64,000 bases of DNA. It comes from Enterococcus sp. 4G2_DIV0659. GTDB lineage: Bacteria > Bacillota > Bacilli > Lactobacillales > Enterococcaceae. The position numbers were made by a program, and so were the translations under genes. The DNA is taken from the NCBI RefSeq assembly GCF_002140715.2, contig NZ_NGLE02000001.1:2322001-2386000 (forward strand), read 5' to 3'. Positions 52,270 through 61,802 of the stretch are shown here, piece after piece (positions within the stretch are counted from its first letter, which is position 1; each line of letters begins with the position of its first letter). The notes beneath the pieces were generated by a model, which was given only the letters and a program-made list of their open reading frames with translations, did no database searches and was not told the origin of the DNA.

Positions 52270-54093
52270 GTGGACTATTTAAAACGATTGTTTATCGGAA
52301 AACCCCTAAAATCGGCTGAAAATGATGAACATAAATTAAGCCGTTTTGCAGCGTTGGCTTTATTGTCATCGGATGCGTTATCTTCAATTGCATATGGGAC
52401 AGAACAAATCGTTGTTGTACTTGTAACGTTATCCGCTGCTGCCATCTGGTATTCATTGCCAATCGCTGCTTTTGTTATTATTTTACTTATTTCATTAACG
52501 CTATCTTATCGTCAAATTATACATGCCTATCCTCATGGCGGTGGGGCTTACGTCGTCAGCAGTGAGAATTTAGGGAAAAATGCTGGTTTAGTTGCTGGAG
52601 GTTCATTATTAGTGGACTATATGTTGACTGTAGCTGTTTCTGTTTCTGCTGGGGCACAAGCAATTATTTCAGCAATCCCAGCTTTATATGGTCATCAAGT
52701 AGGCATTTCAATTGGGATTGTTTTGTTGATCATGCTGATGAATTTGAGGGGACTAAGAGAGTCTGCTAGTTTTCTGATGTTTCCTGTTTACAGTTTTATT
52801 GCAGTGATTACTCTTTTGATTGTCACAGGAGTGTTTAAAATTATTACCGGAGCTGTACCTCTACATGCGACAGCGATACCAGGAACTGTTGTCCCTGGAA
52901 TTACGATCGCGTTGATTTTACGTGCATTTTCATCTGGTTCTTCTTCATTAACTGGAGTTGAAGCAATCAGTAATGCGGTGCCTTTTTTTAAAAAGCCTAG
53001 AGCAAAAAATGCAGCAGGTACTCTAGCATTGATGGCAGTGATTTTAGGTTTCTTTTTTGTAGGAATTACTTTTATCAATTACTGGTATGGAATTGTTCCG
53101 AAAACAGAAATGACAGTGCTAGCTCAAATTGGTCAAGCTGTTTTTGGTCAAAACGTGATGTATTATGTGCTTCAATTTACAACTGCTTTGATTTTGGCTG
53201 TAGCTGCGAATACTGGTTTTTCAGCGTTTCCAGTTTTAGCGTATAATTTAGCCAAAGATAAATTTATGCCTCATATGTATATGGATCGGGGAGACCGTTT
53301 GGGGTATTCTAATGGGATTTTGACTTTGGCTGGCGGTTCAGTAGTGTTGCTGCTGATTTTTCAAGGATCAACAGAACGCTTAATTCCACTGTATTCGATT
53401 GGTGTTTTTATTCCGTTTGCCTTATCTCAAACAGGAATGGTAGTAAAATGGCGTAAAGAGACGAAGAAATGGTTGTCAAAATCCATTGCCAATATTGTCG
53501 GAGCGTTTATTTCTTATGCAATTATTGTTATTTTATTTATCTATCGATTAGGAGATATTTGGCCATTTTTTATTATTATGCCTATCTTGATTTTCATTTT
53601 TTACAGTATTCATGCTCATTATCAAAATGTTGCGGAACAGTTGCGTATAGAAGCGACCGTTCAACAACAAGAATTTGACGGCAATACAGTGATTGTTCTG
53701 GTAGGGAATGCTACTCAGGCAAATGTCGGAGCGATTAACTATGCTCGATCGATCGGCGATTATGTAGTTGCGATGCATGTATCCTTAGATGAAAATATAG
53801 CGAAGGAAAAAGAAATCGAGGAGGAATTCAGAAAACATTTTCCAGATGTTCGTTTTTCGGTCGTCCATTCTTCCTATCGTTCGATCACTAATCCGATTCT
53901 CCGCTATGTCGATCTGGTAGGGAAAAATTCAGCTAAAAGAAATTATACGACTACTGTTTTGATTCCACAATTTGTTCCGAATCGTCGTTGGCAAAATATT
54001 TTGCATAATCAGACGAGTCTACGCTTGCGTTTGCGGTTATCTTGGCGGGAGAACATCGTGGTTGCAACGTATAGTTATCATTTGAAAAAATAA
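52270..54093 (+). CDS. APC-superfamily amino acid permease
   Basis: A 607-residue transporter. The start is GTG at 52270, with AAGGAG upstream at a slightly long spacing; the following VDYLKRLFIGKPLKS suits the family. Twelve or so helices lie in residues 25-460. Family motifs are SSDALSSIAYGTEQ (near 35), HAYPHGGGAYVVSSENLG (near 85) and SSGSSSLTGVEAISNAVPFFK. The C-terminal 130 residues are a cytosolic domain with an alpha/beta fold (TVIVLVGNATQAN). Proteins of this shape include KimA/YdaO-like potassium or amino acid transporters. Substrate cannot be decided; K+ uptake of the KimA type is worth considering. Confidence 0.82.
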   Translation: MDYLKRLFIGKPLKSAENDEHKLSRFAALALLSSDALSSIAYGTEQIVVVLVTLSAAAIWYSLPIAAFVIILLISLTLSYRQIIHAYPHGGGAYVVSSENLGKNAGLVAGGSLLVDYMLTVAVSVSAGAQAIISAIPALYGHQVGISIGIVLLIMLMNLRGLRESASFLMFPVYSFIAVITLLIVTGVFKIITGAVPLHATAIPGTVVPGITIALILRAFSSGSSSLTGVEAISNAVPFFKKPRAKNAAGTLALMAVILGFFFVGITFINYWYGIVPKTEMTVLAQIGQAVFGQNVMYYVLQFTTALILAVAANTGFSAFPVLAYNLAKDKFMPHMYMDRGDRLGYSNGILTLAGGSVVLLLIFQGSTERLIPLYSIGVFIPFALSQTGMVVKWRKETKKWLSKSIANIVGAFISYAIIVILFIYRLGDIWPFFIIMPILIFIFYSIHAHYQNVAEQLRIEATVQQQEFDGNTVIVLVGNATQANVGAINYARSIGDYVVAMHVSLDENIAKEKEIEEEFRKHFPDVRFSVVHSSYRSITNPILRYVDLVGKNSAKRNYTTTVLIPQFVPNRRWQNILHNQTSLRLRLRLSWRENIVVATYSYHLKK

Positions 54094-54138
54094 GAAAAAA
54101 GACGTGCGTGGGACGAGGCTTCTGCTCTCATCGTTTAG

Positions 54139-54181
54139 GGTATGGGATGTAACTCCAAGAGTTATGCCCATACCTTTTTTA
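54139..54181 (+). terminator. Terminator after the permease gene, repeat family
   Basis: 16-17 bp stem (from GGTATGGGATGTAACTC at 54139 to 54174) with loop CAA, then TTTTTT. Confidence 0.9.
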
Positions 54182-54314
54182 AAGTGATCGATAAGGTATT
54201 TTCTCTGATGTAACCAATTGTATCGGGAGTTCTGTAAAGTGATAATATTATTCTTCTTTCTAAAAAGAAGGTATAATTGACATTAAATAATGCGAAACCA
54301 GATAGGAGAAAAAG

Positions 54315-55214
54315 ATGTCACTTAAAATTTTATGGGAATTAGGAGAGGTTTATACAACACCGTTAGATTGGTTTTTAGTTTTGTTAGGGATGGCTTATGG
54401 CGCTTATTCATATGGAAATTTTTTTAATTGGCGTATTCTTATTTTCTTGATTATTTTATTTTTATATCATATTACGATGAATATTTTTAACAATTATATG
54501 GATTACAAAAATGCATTGGATGAACAATATAAAGTGCATATAAGTACTATCAGTAAATGGAACCTTTCCTTAAAAACAGTGAAAAAGGTCTTTTTATTTT
54601 TTCTGATTTGTTCTTTATTTTTTGGGATGATTTTAGTTTTTTCAACAGATCTATTGATTTTTTTATTGGGGATTTTGGGTTATTATGTTGGATTTGGGTA
54701 TTCTTATGGACGCAGACCTATCAATAGTTTACCGATAGCTGAAACGATTCCAGCTATGTTAAGTGGTTTTATGATTCCAATAATAAGTGCTTATCTGGCA
54801 AATTACGGTGAAATCAAGATGACGAGCCAAACACTTGGGGTGATGTTGATTGGTTTTATGCCAATGTTTTTTTGTATGTTCAACAACTTACTGGCAAATA
54901 ATACCTGTGATCTTGAAGAAGATATCAAAAATGGGCGGAGAACGCTTGTCTATTATATAGGGAAGAAGAATAGTGTATATTTGCTTATTTTTTTCACGGT
55001 GTTAAGTTATGTAGCGATTCCAGTGGCCGTCTACTTTAAGCAAGCACCACCGATGACTTTATGGCTGTTAGTATTGTTACCAATAACCTTGATAATATTA
55101 CGGCCTTACTTTCAACAGCAAATAAAAAAACAAACCTTTCCTCTTGTACTTAAAGGCATGTCAATGTTGATGTTTGGCTATCCTGTTTTTTATTTGATCG
55201 GTATTTTAGTTTAA
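54315..55214 (+). CDS. menA: UbiA-family prenyltransferase (MenA-like)
   Basis: A 299-residue membrane enzyme with about eight helices. The first Asp-rich motif is NNYMDYKNALD (near 60) and the second NNTCDLEEDIKNGRRTL (near 196). Both hold Mg-pyrophosphate of the prenyl donor. MenA attaches a polyprenyl chain to 1,4-dihydroxy-2-naphthoate in demethylmenaquinone synthesis, the only quinone in E. faecalis. YYVGFGYSYGRRPI is typical of MenA. It is a single gene with GGAGAAA upstream, convergent to opuCD. Confidence 0.85.
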   Translation: MSLKILWELGEVYTTPLDWFLVLLGMAYGAYSYGNFFNWRILIFLIILFLYHITMNIFNNYMDYKNALDEQYKVHISTISKWNLSLKTVKKVFLFFLICSLFFGMILVFSTDLLIFLLGILGYYVGFGYSYGRRPINSLPIAETIPAMLSGFMIPIISAYLANYGEIKMTSQTLGVMLIGFMPMFFCMFNNLLANNTCDLEEDIKNGRRTLVYYIGKKNSVYLLIFFTVLSYVAIPVAVYFKQAPPMTLWLLVLLPITLIILRPYFQQQIKKQTFPLVLKGMSMLMFGYPVFYLIGILV

Positions 55215-55283
55215 GAATGAATGATTTAGTTGCATTTAGAGGTTGGTGTGATCGAAGCGAAGCGTAGTAGTACCGTTTATTCA

Positions 55284-55336
55284 GAAAATAAGAGCCTGAA
55301 ACATAACTTTGGAGTTATATCTCAGGCTCTTATTTT
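55284..55336. terminator. Bidirectional terminator between menA and opuCD
   Basis: Long nearly perfect inverted repeat (55284-55308 with 55313-55336, core AAGAGCCTGA ... TCAGGCTCTT) with loop TTGG, A-rich on the left and T-rich on the right. It belongs to the same repeat family as 41770, 48375 and 54139. Confidence 0.92.
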
Positions 55337-55341
55337 CTTTT

Positions 55342-56010
55342 CTATGAATGTTTACTCGCCGGGTCTAAACGGCGTTCAATCATACCTAAAATCCAGTCTG
55401 TAATGATAGCCATTAAAGCTGTAGGTAATGCGCCAACAAGGATGATGGCTGTTCCGTCAGTTGCATTGGTTCCTCGTATAATGATATCTCCTAAGCCGCC
55501 AGCCCCAACGAAAGCGCCGATAGCTGTGATTCCGATAGCGACCACCAAGGCATTTCGAATACCTGCCATAATAACGGACACAGAAAGGGGCAATTCTACC
55601 ATGTAAAGGCGTTGCCATTTTGTCATACCCATACCTTTTCCGACATCTAAAATATTTTTGTCTACCTGAATCATGCCAGTATAGGTATTTTTGATGATTG
55701 GTAACAGAGAATAGAGAAACACAGTTACTATAACCGTATTTACTCCTAAACCTAGCCCTAACATTAAAATCGACAGCATGGCTAAGGAAGGAACCGTTTG
55801 AATCAAGTTGGCGATACTGATGATCCAGCCAGCTAGTTTTCTACGCCGAGCAATAAAAATGCCAATTGGTATACCAACAATTGCGGCAAATAACACACCA
55901 TAAATAGAAATCAGAAAGTGTTGAACGAATTGGCTCAGCACGTAGCTGCCATTTTGTTCAAAGTAATAGAAAAACTGCTGCAACAAATTCATCTCTTGTA
56001 AATTCTGCAT
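55342..56010 (-). CDS. opuCD: Glycine betaine/carnitine/choline ABC transporter permease OpuCD
   Basis: A 222-residue permease with five or six helices. The EAA loop reads GKGMGMTKWQRLYMVELPLSVSVIMAGIR, the coupling site for OpuCA. GAFVGAGGLGDIIIRG is a family block. It is the last gene of the operon and starts within the stop of opuCC (1-base overlap). With OpuCB it forms the membrane channel for compatible solutes. Confidence 0.92.
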   Translation of the reverse strand: MQNLQEMNLLQQFFYYFEQNGSYVLSQFVQHFLISIYGVLFAAIVGIPIGIFIARRRKLAGWIISIANLIQTVPSLAMLSILMLGLGLGVNTVIVTVFLYSLLPIIKNTYTGMIQVDKNILDVGKGMGMTKWQRLYMVELPLSVSVIMAGIRNALVVAIGITAIGAFVGAGGLGDIIIRGTNATDGTAIILVGALPTALMAIITDWILGMIERRLDPASKHS

Positions 56011-56942
56011 TATTTCCCACCTCCTTCATTTTCAAAGAAATGGTGTTCTTTCAAGAAGTTCTCAGCCACTGTTTCTGGTTCCATCAGGTCATTATCAGCT
56101 TGATAGTTTAATTTTTGCATGGTTTCTGTTGAGATTTTTCCATCTAGTTTGCTAAGGACCCCTTTTAGCTCTGGGTATTTTTTTAACACAGCATCCGTTG
56201 CAACTGTGCATGCATCATAAGGTGGGAAGAAATGTAGATCATCTTCTAAGATGACCAAATCGTAGCTACCAATTCGTCCATCTGTAGAATACCCTAGCAC
56301 AACATCCATTTTTCCGGCTGCTACAGCATCATACACTAAACCGATTTGCATCGGGAAGACACGTTTAAAATCAAATCCATATGTCTCTGTAAAACCTTTG
56401 TATCCGTCCCCTTTACGATCAATCCAAGAAGTATCCACACCGGCAGTTAATTGATCACCGACTTTTTTTAAATCGCTGATAGTTTTTAAATTATATTTTT
56501 TAGCTGTTTCTTGTGTGACCATAAATGCATAGGTATTGGCAAAGCCATAAGAATTAAACCATTGTTGCTGAAATCGTTTTTCAAATTCTGTCTGAACAGC
56601 TTTAAACGCTTTTTTAGGATCTTTGATTGGTTCCATATTTAATGTAGTCGTCAAATCGGTTCCTGTATAACGGGCAGCCGAAATTTGTGCGTCGCCATTC
56701 ATCATTGCTTGATGATTGATGGTTGTTGTCGCCAAATTATTGATGATTGTTGTTTTTTCATCGGTATAATGCTCAATCATTCCTGCAACCAAACTGGCCA
56801 AAATTTGTGCTTCCGACGTAATTCCTCCTGTAATTGAAATGGTGGAATCATCGGAATTTGAAGATAAGCCTGGCAAGGAACAACCTGCTAATAATAAGAC
56901 ACTACTAAACGCGATGAGAAATAATTTTACTGTTCGTTTCAT
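56010..56942 (-). CDS. opuCC: Osmoprotectant-binding lipoprotein OpuCC
   Basis: A 310-residue substrate-binding lipoprotein with lipobox LLAGCS, Cys at residue 21. The mature domain is of the OpuAC/QAT type: SISGGITSEAQILA-like start (ITGGITSEAQ), ARYTGTDL (near 93), the DTSWIDRKGDGY stretch and the VLGYSTDGRIGSYDLVILEDD hinge. It captures glycine betaine, carnitine or choline outside the membrane. Start and stop overlap the two permease genes by one base each, a tightly coupled operon. Confidence 0.92.
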   Translation of the reverse strand: MKRTVKLFLIAFSSVLLLAGCSLPGLSSNSDDSTISITGGITSEAQILASLVAGMIEHYTDEKTTIINNLATTTINHQAMMNGDAQISAARYTGTDLTTTLNMEPIKDPKKAFKAVQTEFEKRFQQQWFNSYGFANTYAFMVTQETAKKYNLKTISDLKKVGDQLTAGVDTSWIDRKGDGYKGFTETYGFDFKRVFPMQIGLVYDAVAAGKMDVVLGYSTDGRIGSYDLVILEDDLHFFPPYDACTVATDAVLKKYPELKGVLSKLDGKISTETMQKLNYQADNDLMEPETVAENFLKEHHFFENEGGGK

Positions 56943-57577
56943 TATTCTGCCTCCCTTAATGCTTTAGGAGTCAATTTTTTCTCCAACAAACCGAGTAATA
57001 AATCTGCGGCTAAAGCCAAAATAGTAACAGGAATTGTTCCAGCAAAAATCAAATCAGGTTGATAATTGTTTAATCCGCTGAAAATAAAGTCTCCTAAACC
57101 ACCAGCACCAATGTAAGAAGCTAAGGTCGCCCATGCAATCACATATACAGCAGATAGTCGAATTCCCGCCATAATAGTTGGCATTGCAATCGGCAGTTCA
57201 ACCATAAAAATTGATTGGATATTGGTCATGCCCATTCCTTTGGCAGCGTCTTTGTAATCAGAACTGACCTCTTTGATTCCGATATAAGTGTTTCGTAAAA
57301 TTGGCAATAAGGAGTAGATAAATAAAGCAATTATCGCAGGAATTTTTCCTACACCAAAAATAGGGATCATCAACGCTAGTAAAGCCAATGAAGGGACAGT
57401 CTGTAATGCACTAGTCAAACCAATGATAATTACAGCAGTTCTTTTGGTTCTGGTTAACAAAATCCCAATGGGTACGGCAAAAAGTATACCTAAAGCAAGG
57501 GCAACACCAGAAATAAATATATGCTCACCAATTTTTGTAACAAGTTCATTTCCTCTTTCTAAAAGAAACTGATTCAT
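56942..57577 (-). CDS. opuCB: Osmoprotectant ABC transporter permease OpuCB
   Basis: A 211-residue permease with the EAA loop [29 protein letters not shown] and [12 protein letters not shown]. The ATG at 57577 (minus strand) begins [12 protein letters not shown], which is the family start; an upstream frame overlapping opuCA is not coding. It lies 4 bases after the opuCA stop. It partners OpuCD; the two are paralogous. Confidence 0.92.
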   Translation of the reverse strand: MNQFLLERGNELVTKIGEHIFISGVALALGILFAVPIGILLTRTKRTAVIIIGLTSALQTVPSLALLALMIPIFGVGKIPAIIALFIYSLLPILRNTYIGIKEVSSDYKDAAKGMGMTNIQSIFMVELPIAMPTIMAGIRLSAVYVIAWATLASYIGAGGLGDFIFSGLNNYQPDLIFAGTIPVTILALAADLLLGLLEKKLTPKALREAE

Positions 57578-57581
57578 TTTT

Positions 57582-58775
57582 CTACACCTCCGCTTGAGGC
57601 TGTTTGACATCAGTTGATTCTATTTCACTTATAGCGGTAGCTTCTTCCTCTTCACCCCAGATAACGTCGTAAACAATGTCTACTAGGGAAGCTCGAGTTA
57701 AAATCCCAACGACTTTTTGATGATCGTCGACTACTGGAACATATTTTAATCCGCGTTTTAAAATACGTTGTAAGGTATCTCGTAATAAGGAAGATTTTTT
57801 TACGAAGAACACTTTAGGATTCATAATATCACTCACACTAGTTGCGGTGTTTCTACGGCGGTCAAGGGTTTCAACATCAATAAAGCCTTTCAAAACGCCT
57901 GAGCCATCAACAACTAATAGTGTATCTACACGTTTTTCTCTCATCAGTCTGATTGCTTCAGATAATGATTTTTCTGGCGTGATTGTGATAGCATTGTTCA
58001 GCATCACTTCACCAACGGTAGTAATATCTGGTTTAGCCTGAATTAAACGATCTTCTCCAATCAATTCTTCAACAAACTCGTTCACAGGATGACGTAAAAT
58101 ATTGTCTGGTGTGTCAAACTGAATGACTTTACCTTCGCTCATAATGGCAATTCGGTTAGCTAATTTTAGTGCTTCATCCATATCGTGAGTGACAAAAACA
58201 ATTGTTTTGCCTAAGCGTTCTTGCAAATCTTTCACTAAATCTTGTAGAGAGTCCCTAGTGATCGGATCTAAGGCACCAAAAGGTTCATCCATCAAGATAA
58301 TATCTTGATCAGCAGCTAATGCTCTGACCACACCAATCCGTTGTTGTTGTCCACCAGAAAGTTCATTTGGATAACGATCAAGCATTTCTCTAGGTAGTTC
58401 AACAAGATCGATCATTTTTTCGGCAATTTTATTTCGTTCTTCTAGGTCGACTTTTAAAAGTTTTGGTACAAGTACGATATTTTCTCTGATGGTCATATGC
58501 GGCATTAAGCCGATATTTTGGATTACGTAGCCGATTTTTCTACGTAACTCAACAGGATTGATGGCTTGAATATCTTCGCCATTGATTAAAATTTTTCCTT
58601 TTGATGGATCCGTCATCCGATTGATCATCCGCATAGAAGTAGTTTTTCCACTACCGCTGGTTCCGATAAAGCAGATAAATTCACCTTTATCAAAAGACAG
58701 ATTGACGTCATCTACAGCGATTTTTCCACCTTTGTAAATTTTTGAAACATGTTGAAATTCGATCAACTTTCTCAC
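57582..58775 (-). CDS. opuCA: Osmoprotectant ABC transporter ATP-binding protein OpuCA
   Basis: A 397-residue ATPase. Walker [11 protein letters not shown] (near 38), signature LSGGQQQR (near 140), Walker [13 protein letters not shown] (near 160) and the [11 protein letters not shown] switch are intact. Two CBS domains occupy about 255-370, with the first at [14 protein letters not shown]. In OpuA-type transporters the CBS pair senses ionic strength or c-di-AMP. Lactobacillales OpuCA binds c-di-AMP at its CBS domains, so that control is plausible. It is the first gene of the operon. Confidence 0.94.
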   Translation of the reverse strand: MRKLIEFQHVSKIYKGGKIAVDDVNLSFDKGEFICFIGTSGSGKTTSMRMINRMTDPSKGKILINGEDIQAINPVELRRKIGYVIQNIGLMPHMTIRENIVLVPKLLKVDLEERNKIAEKMIDLVELPREMLDRYPNELSGGQQQRIGVVRALAADQDIILMDEPFGALDPITRDSLQDLVKDLQERLGKTIVFVTHDMDEALKLANRIAIMSEGKVIQFDTPDNILRHPVNEFVEELIGEDRLIQAKPDITTVGEVMLNNAITITPEKSLSEAIRLMREKRVDTLLVVDGSGVLKGFIDVETLDRRRNTATSVSDIMNPKVFFVKKSSLLRDTLQRILKRGLKYVPVVDDHQKVVGILTRASLVDIVYDVIWGEEEEATAISEIESTDVKQPQAEV

Positions 58776-58985
58776 CCCAAATTCTTTTTTTCTTTGTCTA
58801 GTTTCCTGAGCTATACCCTTTTCAATGAAACGTTCCTACTACTAGTATGCTACAAAATGATGTTTAGGACAAATGGGATGTTCTTTTTTAGGCAGTAAAA
58901 AGGCTGAGAGTCGAAATGTTGAAGGGACAAAAAAACACAACGATCATGAAATAGGCGAGAGGTTAAATTCTTGACTATTATTCTA

Positions 58986-59014
58986 TTGACAATAGTAGAA
59001 AACCTTAGTATATT
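58986..59014 (+). promoter_or_regulatory. Promoter of the glycosyltransferase operon, with inverted repeats
   Basis: TTGACA (58986-58991), 17 bases, TATATT (59009-59014) is a near-consensus sigma-A promoter. CTATTGACAATAG (58984-58996) is an inverted repeat over the -35 box. A second pair, CTATT...AATAG, lies downstream at about 59029-59046. These could bind a repressor. The remaining 58776-58985 stretch shows nothing else. Confidence 0.65.
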
Positions 59015-59067
59015 GTTGGATAGCTACTACTATTTTATGAATAATAGAAAGTAGAAAGGAGAGCGAA

Positions 59068-61056
59068 ATGGAAAAAATTGGGTTTGGATACTTGGTATTT
59101 AGTTTAAGTTATTTATTTTTGTTTTACTTTGTTTCAAAAAAGCAAGAAACCTATCGAAAATTTGTGTTATCTGGTTTTGTTGTCATTCAAGCTGTCTATT
59201 TGGTTTGGCGGATTCTGTATACTATTCCAAAGGGGAGCATTATTGAACTGATAGCAGGAAGTCTGTTGTATCTTGCTGAATTTATGGGCTTTGTTCAGGC
59301 ATTTACTTTAGTATTTTTATTTTGGAAGCCGTACAAACGGGTTGAAAAATCATTAGCTGACTTAAGTGAATTGCCTACTGTTGATATTTTAGTTGCAACA
59401 TATAATGAGAATATTGACATATTGGAAAGAACGGTAATTGGTTGTTTGTCGATTGATTATCCCAAAGAATTATTGAACATTTATCTTTGTGATGACGGAG
59501 ATCGTCCTATGGTTAGAAGACTAGCCGAAAAACACGGAGTTAAATTTATCGCTCGACCAACGCATGAACATGCTAAAGCGGGAAATTTAAATTACGCGCT
59601 GACTAAAACGAGTGGAAAAATTATAGTCACTCAAGATGCTGATATGGTGCCAAAAAGAGAGTTTCTACAACGAACGCTTGGTCATTTTGCAGAAGAAAAA
59701 GTTGGCTTTATTCAAACGCCGCAAACCTTCTTCAATTCGGATATCTTCCAGCATAACTTGTATTTAGATGAGGAAGTAAACAATGAGCAAGACTTTTTTA
59801 TGCGTAGCTTAGAAGAAGGAAAAGATCGTTTTAATGCTGTGCTTTATGTGGGCAGTAATGCTTTATTCAAGCGTGAAGCGCTAGATTCGATTGGCGGGTT
59901 TACTACAGGAGTGATTACAGAAGATATGGCAACAGGATTGTTGCTGCAAAATAATGGTTGGCAAGGAGTCTTTGTTAACGAAGCATTGGCTTCAGGTCTT
60001 TCACCAGAAACGCTGGCAGATTATGTAAAACAACGTGATCGTTGGGGACGCGGAAATGTACAAGTAATCAAGAAATATTCTTTAAAAAAATTGAAAAATT
60101 TAACATTTATTCAAAAATGGTTTTATATTGATGGTGTGATGTACTGGTATGCGGGGATGTATAAATTGATTTATTTACTTTGTCCGTTTTTGTATCTAGT
60201 CTTCGATATTTCAAGCTTGAAAACAACATTGCCTCAACTTGTGGTATTTTGGCTGCCAGCTTTTATATCAGGTAGTCTAATGTATAAGTCAGTTGCTAGG
60301 AAAAAATACAATTCGTTTATCAGTAATATTTATGAATTAGTGACCGCCCCTCAAGTTTCTTGGGCGGTTTGGAAGGAAACATTGTTTAGTCCTAAAAAGA
60401 ACAAAAAATTTCATGTGACGATCAAAGGAATTCAAGGCTCAAAAGGCTATTTTGATTGGCGGAATTGTAAGGTTCAGTTGGCTTTGTTGGGAGCAAACTG
60501 CTTTGCATTAGGCTATTACATTTTTCAGCTGGATATGAACCAGTTACAGTGGTGGAATATTTTTTCTATCAACCTTTACTGGCTTTTATATAATATTGTC
60601 AGTTTGACAGTAGCTGTAAGCGTAGCATATGAACGCCCTCGTTTACCGATGAATATACCTGTCGACTATCAAGGCAAACTCGTGAAAGATAATCAGTATG
60701 TTCCTGTTCAAATTAGCTATTTGGGAGAACGAGGTGTGATCATTACTACTGATCAAAAAGATCCATACTTGAGTTTATTACTAAATCAAGGAGAAAGTTT
60801 ACTTTCTTTTGAGAAAATAAAAAATGTGAAAATGATTCGTTCGCGTATTATTACTGTAGAAGGAAAAATTGAAATTACATTTAAGATAAAAAGGTTCTCT
60901 CGAAAGAATCACTATCGTTGGTTGGGTCTGATTTATTCAGATACGACATATGGTATCGGCGATATTCATTCAATCAGAGTAAAATTTTACACGATTTTGA
61001 AACGCATCTTTAAAAATAGAAAAGATGCACAAAAAAATCAACAGTTATTGTCATAA
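59068..61056 (+). CDS. Cellulose-synthase-like processive glycosyltransferase (GT2) with PilZ-like tail
   Basis: A 662-residue membrane enzyme. Helices lie at about 5-22, 30-50 and 58-85. A GT2 domain follows (near 100-350) with VATYNE, DDGDRP, TQDADM (the DxD), ITEDMATG (TED) and QRDRWGRG, the QxxRW of processive synthases. HEHAKAGNLNYAL is also typical. Further helices fill 365-525. The last 130 residues look like a PilZ fold, but the RxxxR and (D/N)xSxxG motifs are degraded (ERPRLPM, ISYLGERG). It should polymerise a beta-linked polysaccharide across the membrane. No bcsB, bcsZ or diguanylate cyclase is nearby. Confidence 0.85.
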   Translation: MEKIGFGYLVFSLSYLFLFYFVSKKQETYRKFVLSGFVVIQAVYLVWRILYTIPKGSIIELIAGSLLYLAEFMGFVQAFTLVFLFWKPYKRVEKSLADLSELPTVDILVATYNENIDILERTVIGCLSIDYPKELLNIYLCDDGDRPMVRRLAEKHGVKFIARPTHEHAKAGNLNYALTKTSGKIIVTQDADMVPKREFLQRTLGHFAEEKVGFIQTPQTFFNSDIFQHNLYLDEEVNNEQDFFMRSLEEGKDRFNAVLYVGSNALFKREALDSIGGFTTGVITEDMATGLLLQNNGWQGVFVNEALASGLSPETLADYVKQRDRWGRGNVQVIKKYSLKKLKNLTFIQKWFYIDGVMYWYAGMYKLIYLLCPFLYLVFDISSLKTTLPQLVVFWLPAFISGSLMYKSVARKKYNSFISNIYELVTAPQVSWAVWKETLFSPKKNKKFHVTIKGIQGSKGYFDWRNCKVQLALLGANCFALGYYIFQLDMNQLQWWNIFSINLYWLLYNIVSLTVAVSVAYERPRLPMNIPVDYQGKLVKDNQYVPVQISYLGERGVIITTDQKDPYLSLLLNQGESLLSFEKIKNVKMIRSRIITVEGKIEITFKIKRFSRKNHYRWLGLIYSDTTYGIGDIHSIRVKFYTILKRIFKNRKDAQKNQQLLS

Positions 61057-61074
61057 AAGGAGCCAATTAGACGT

Positions 61075-61764
61075 ATGAAAAATAAGAGAATAATTATTAT
61101 GTTAGCTTTTGCAGTTGTCATTTTTGCGGGTTGCCAAAAAAATGCTGATCCCAAAGATGTTGCTGCAGTATTTGTTAACAACATAATTTATGATAAAGAT
61201 CATGAAAAAGCTGAAACGTATTTTTATCAATTAGATGCACCTGGTCAAGCAGAACTGATTGAGGATTTTTCTGAGCTTTTTGAATTATCAAAAGAGCAAG
61301 CAAAAGAGTTAGTGTTAATTTATCAAGAAAGACTTGAAAAAGAAACGAAGTTCTCGGTAAAAATAAAAGACAGTGATAAAAAAAGACAGAAAGTTGACAT
61401 TCTTGTCACAGGGTTAGATCAAAAAACATTTGATCAGAATCTGGATAAAAAAGCAGATGAAGAACTCGTTCAATATTTAAAAAATAAAGGATATGATTCG
61501 ATAAATCAATTAGATGACATCGATAAAATTTCTGATGAGCAACAACTAAACAACATCTTAAAAGAATTGAATGCACTAACTGATAAAGACCTTAATCAAA
61601 TCCAATTTGAAGCGTTAAAAAAAGCAATGAAAGAACTGAAAGCTTCAAATGAATCCAAAACGATTCATTTGGAATTAGAACCAGATAAAAAAGAAAAAAA
61701 ATACTGGAAAATTATTGATGAAGAAGAAAGATTTACTGAATTATTAAATGCTTTTCAAGGATAA
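61075..61764 (+). CDS. Lipoprotein, glycosyltransferase operon
   Basis: A 229-residue lipoprotein with lipobox IFAGC, Cys at residue 20. The mature part is acidic/lysine rich, helical, with an NTF2-like opening (VAAVFVNNIIYDKDHEKAETYF) of the DUF5105-like kind. It begins 18 bases after the glycosyltransferase, so the products may act together at the outer face of the membrane, for instance holding or modifying the polymer. Function unknown. Confidence 0.75.
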   Translation: MKNKRIIIMLAFAVVIFAGCQKNADPKDVAAVFVNNIIYDKDHEKAETYFYQLDAPGQAELIEDFSELFELSKEQAKELVLIYQERLEKETKFSVKIKDSDKKRQKVDILVTGLDQKTFDQNLDKKADEELVQYLKNKGYDSINQLDDIDKISDEQQLNNILKELNALTDKDLNQIQFEALKKAMKELKASNESKTIHLELEPDKKEKKYWKIIDEEERFTELLNAFQG

Positions 61765-61802
61765 GTACAGTAAAGAAATATGTTGATTAAGGAGAAGTTA
61801 GA

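Noticed and set aside
53469..53678. Short frames inside the APC permease gene on both strands
   Set aside because: Out-of-frame shadows rich in Tyr/Cys/Phe, without start signals.
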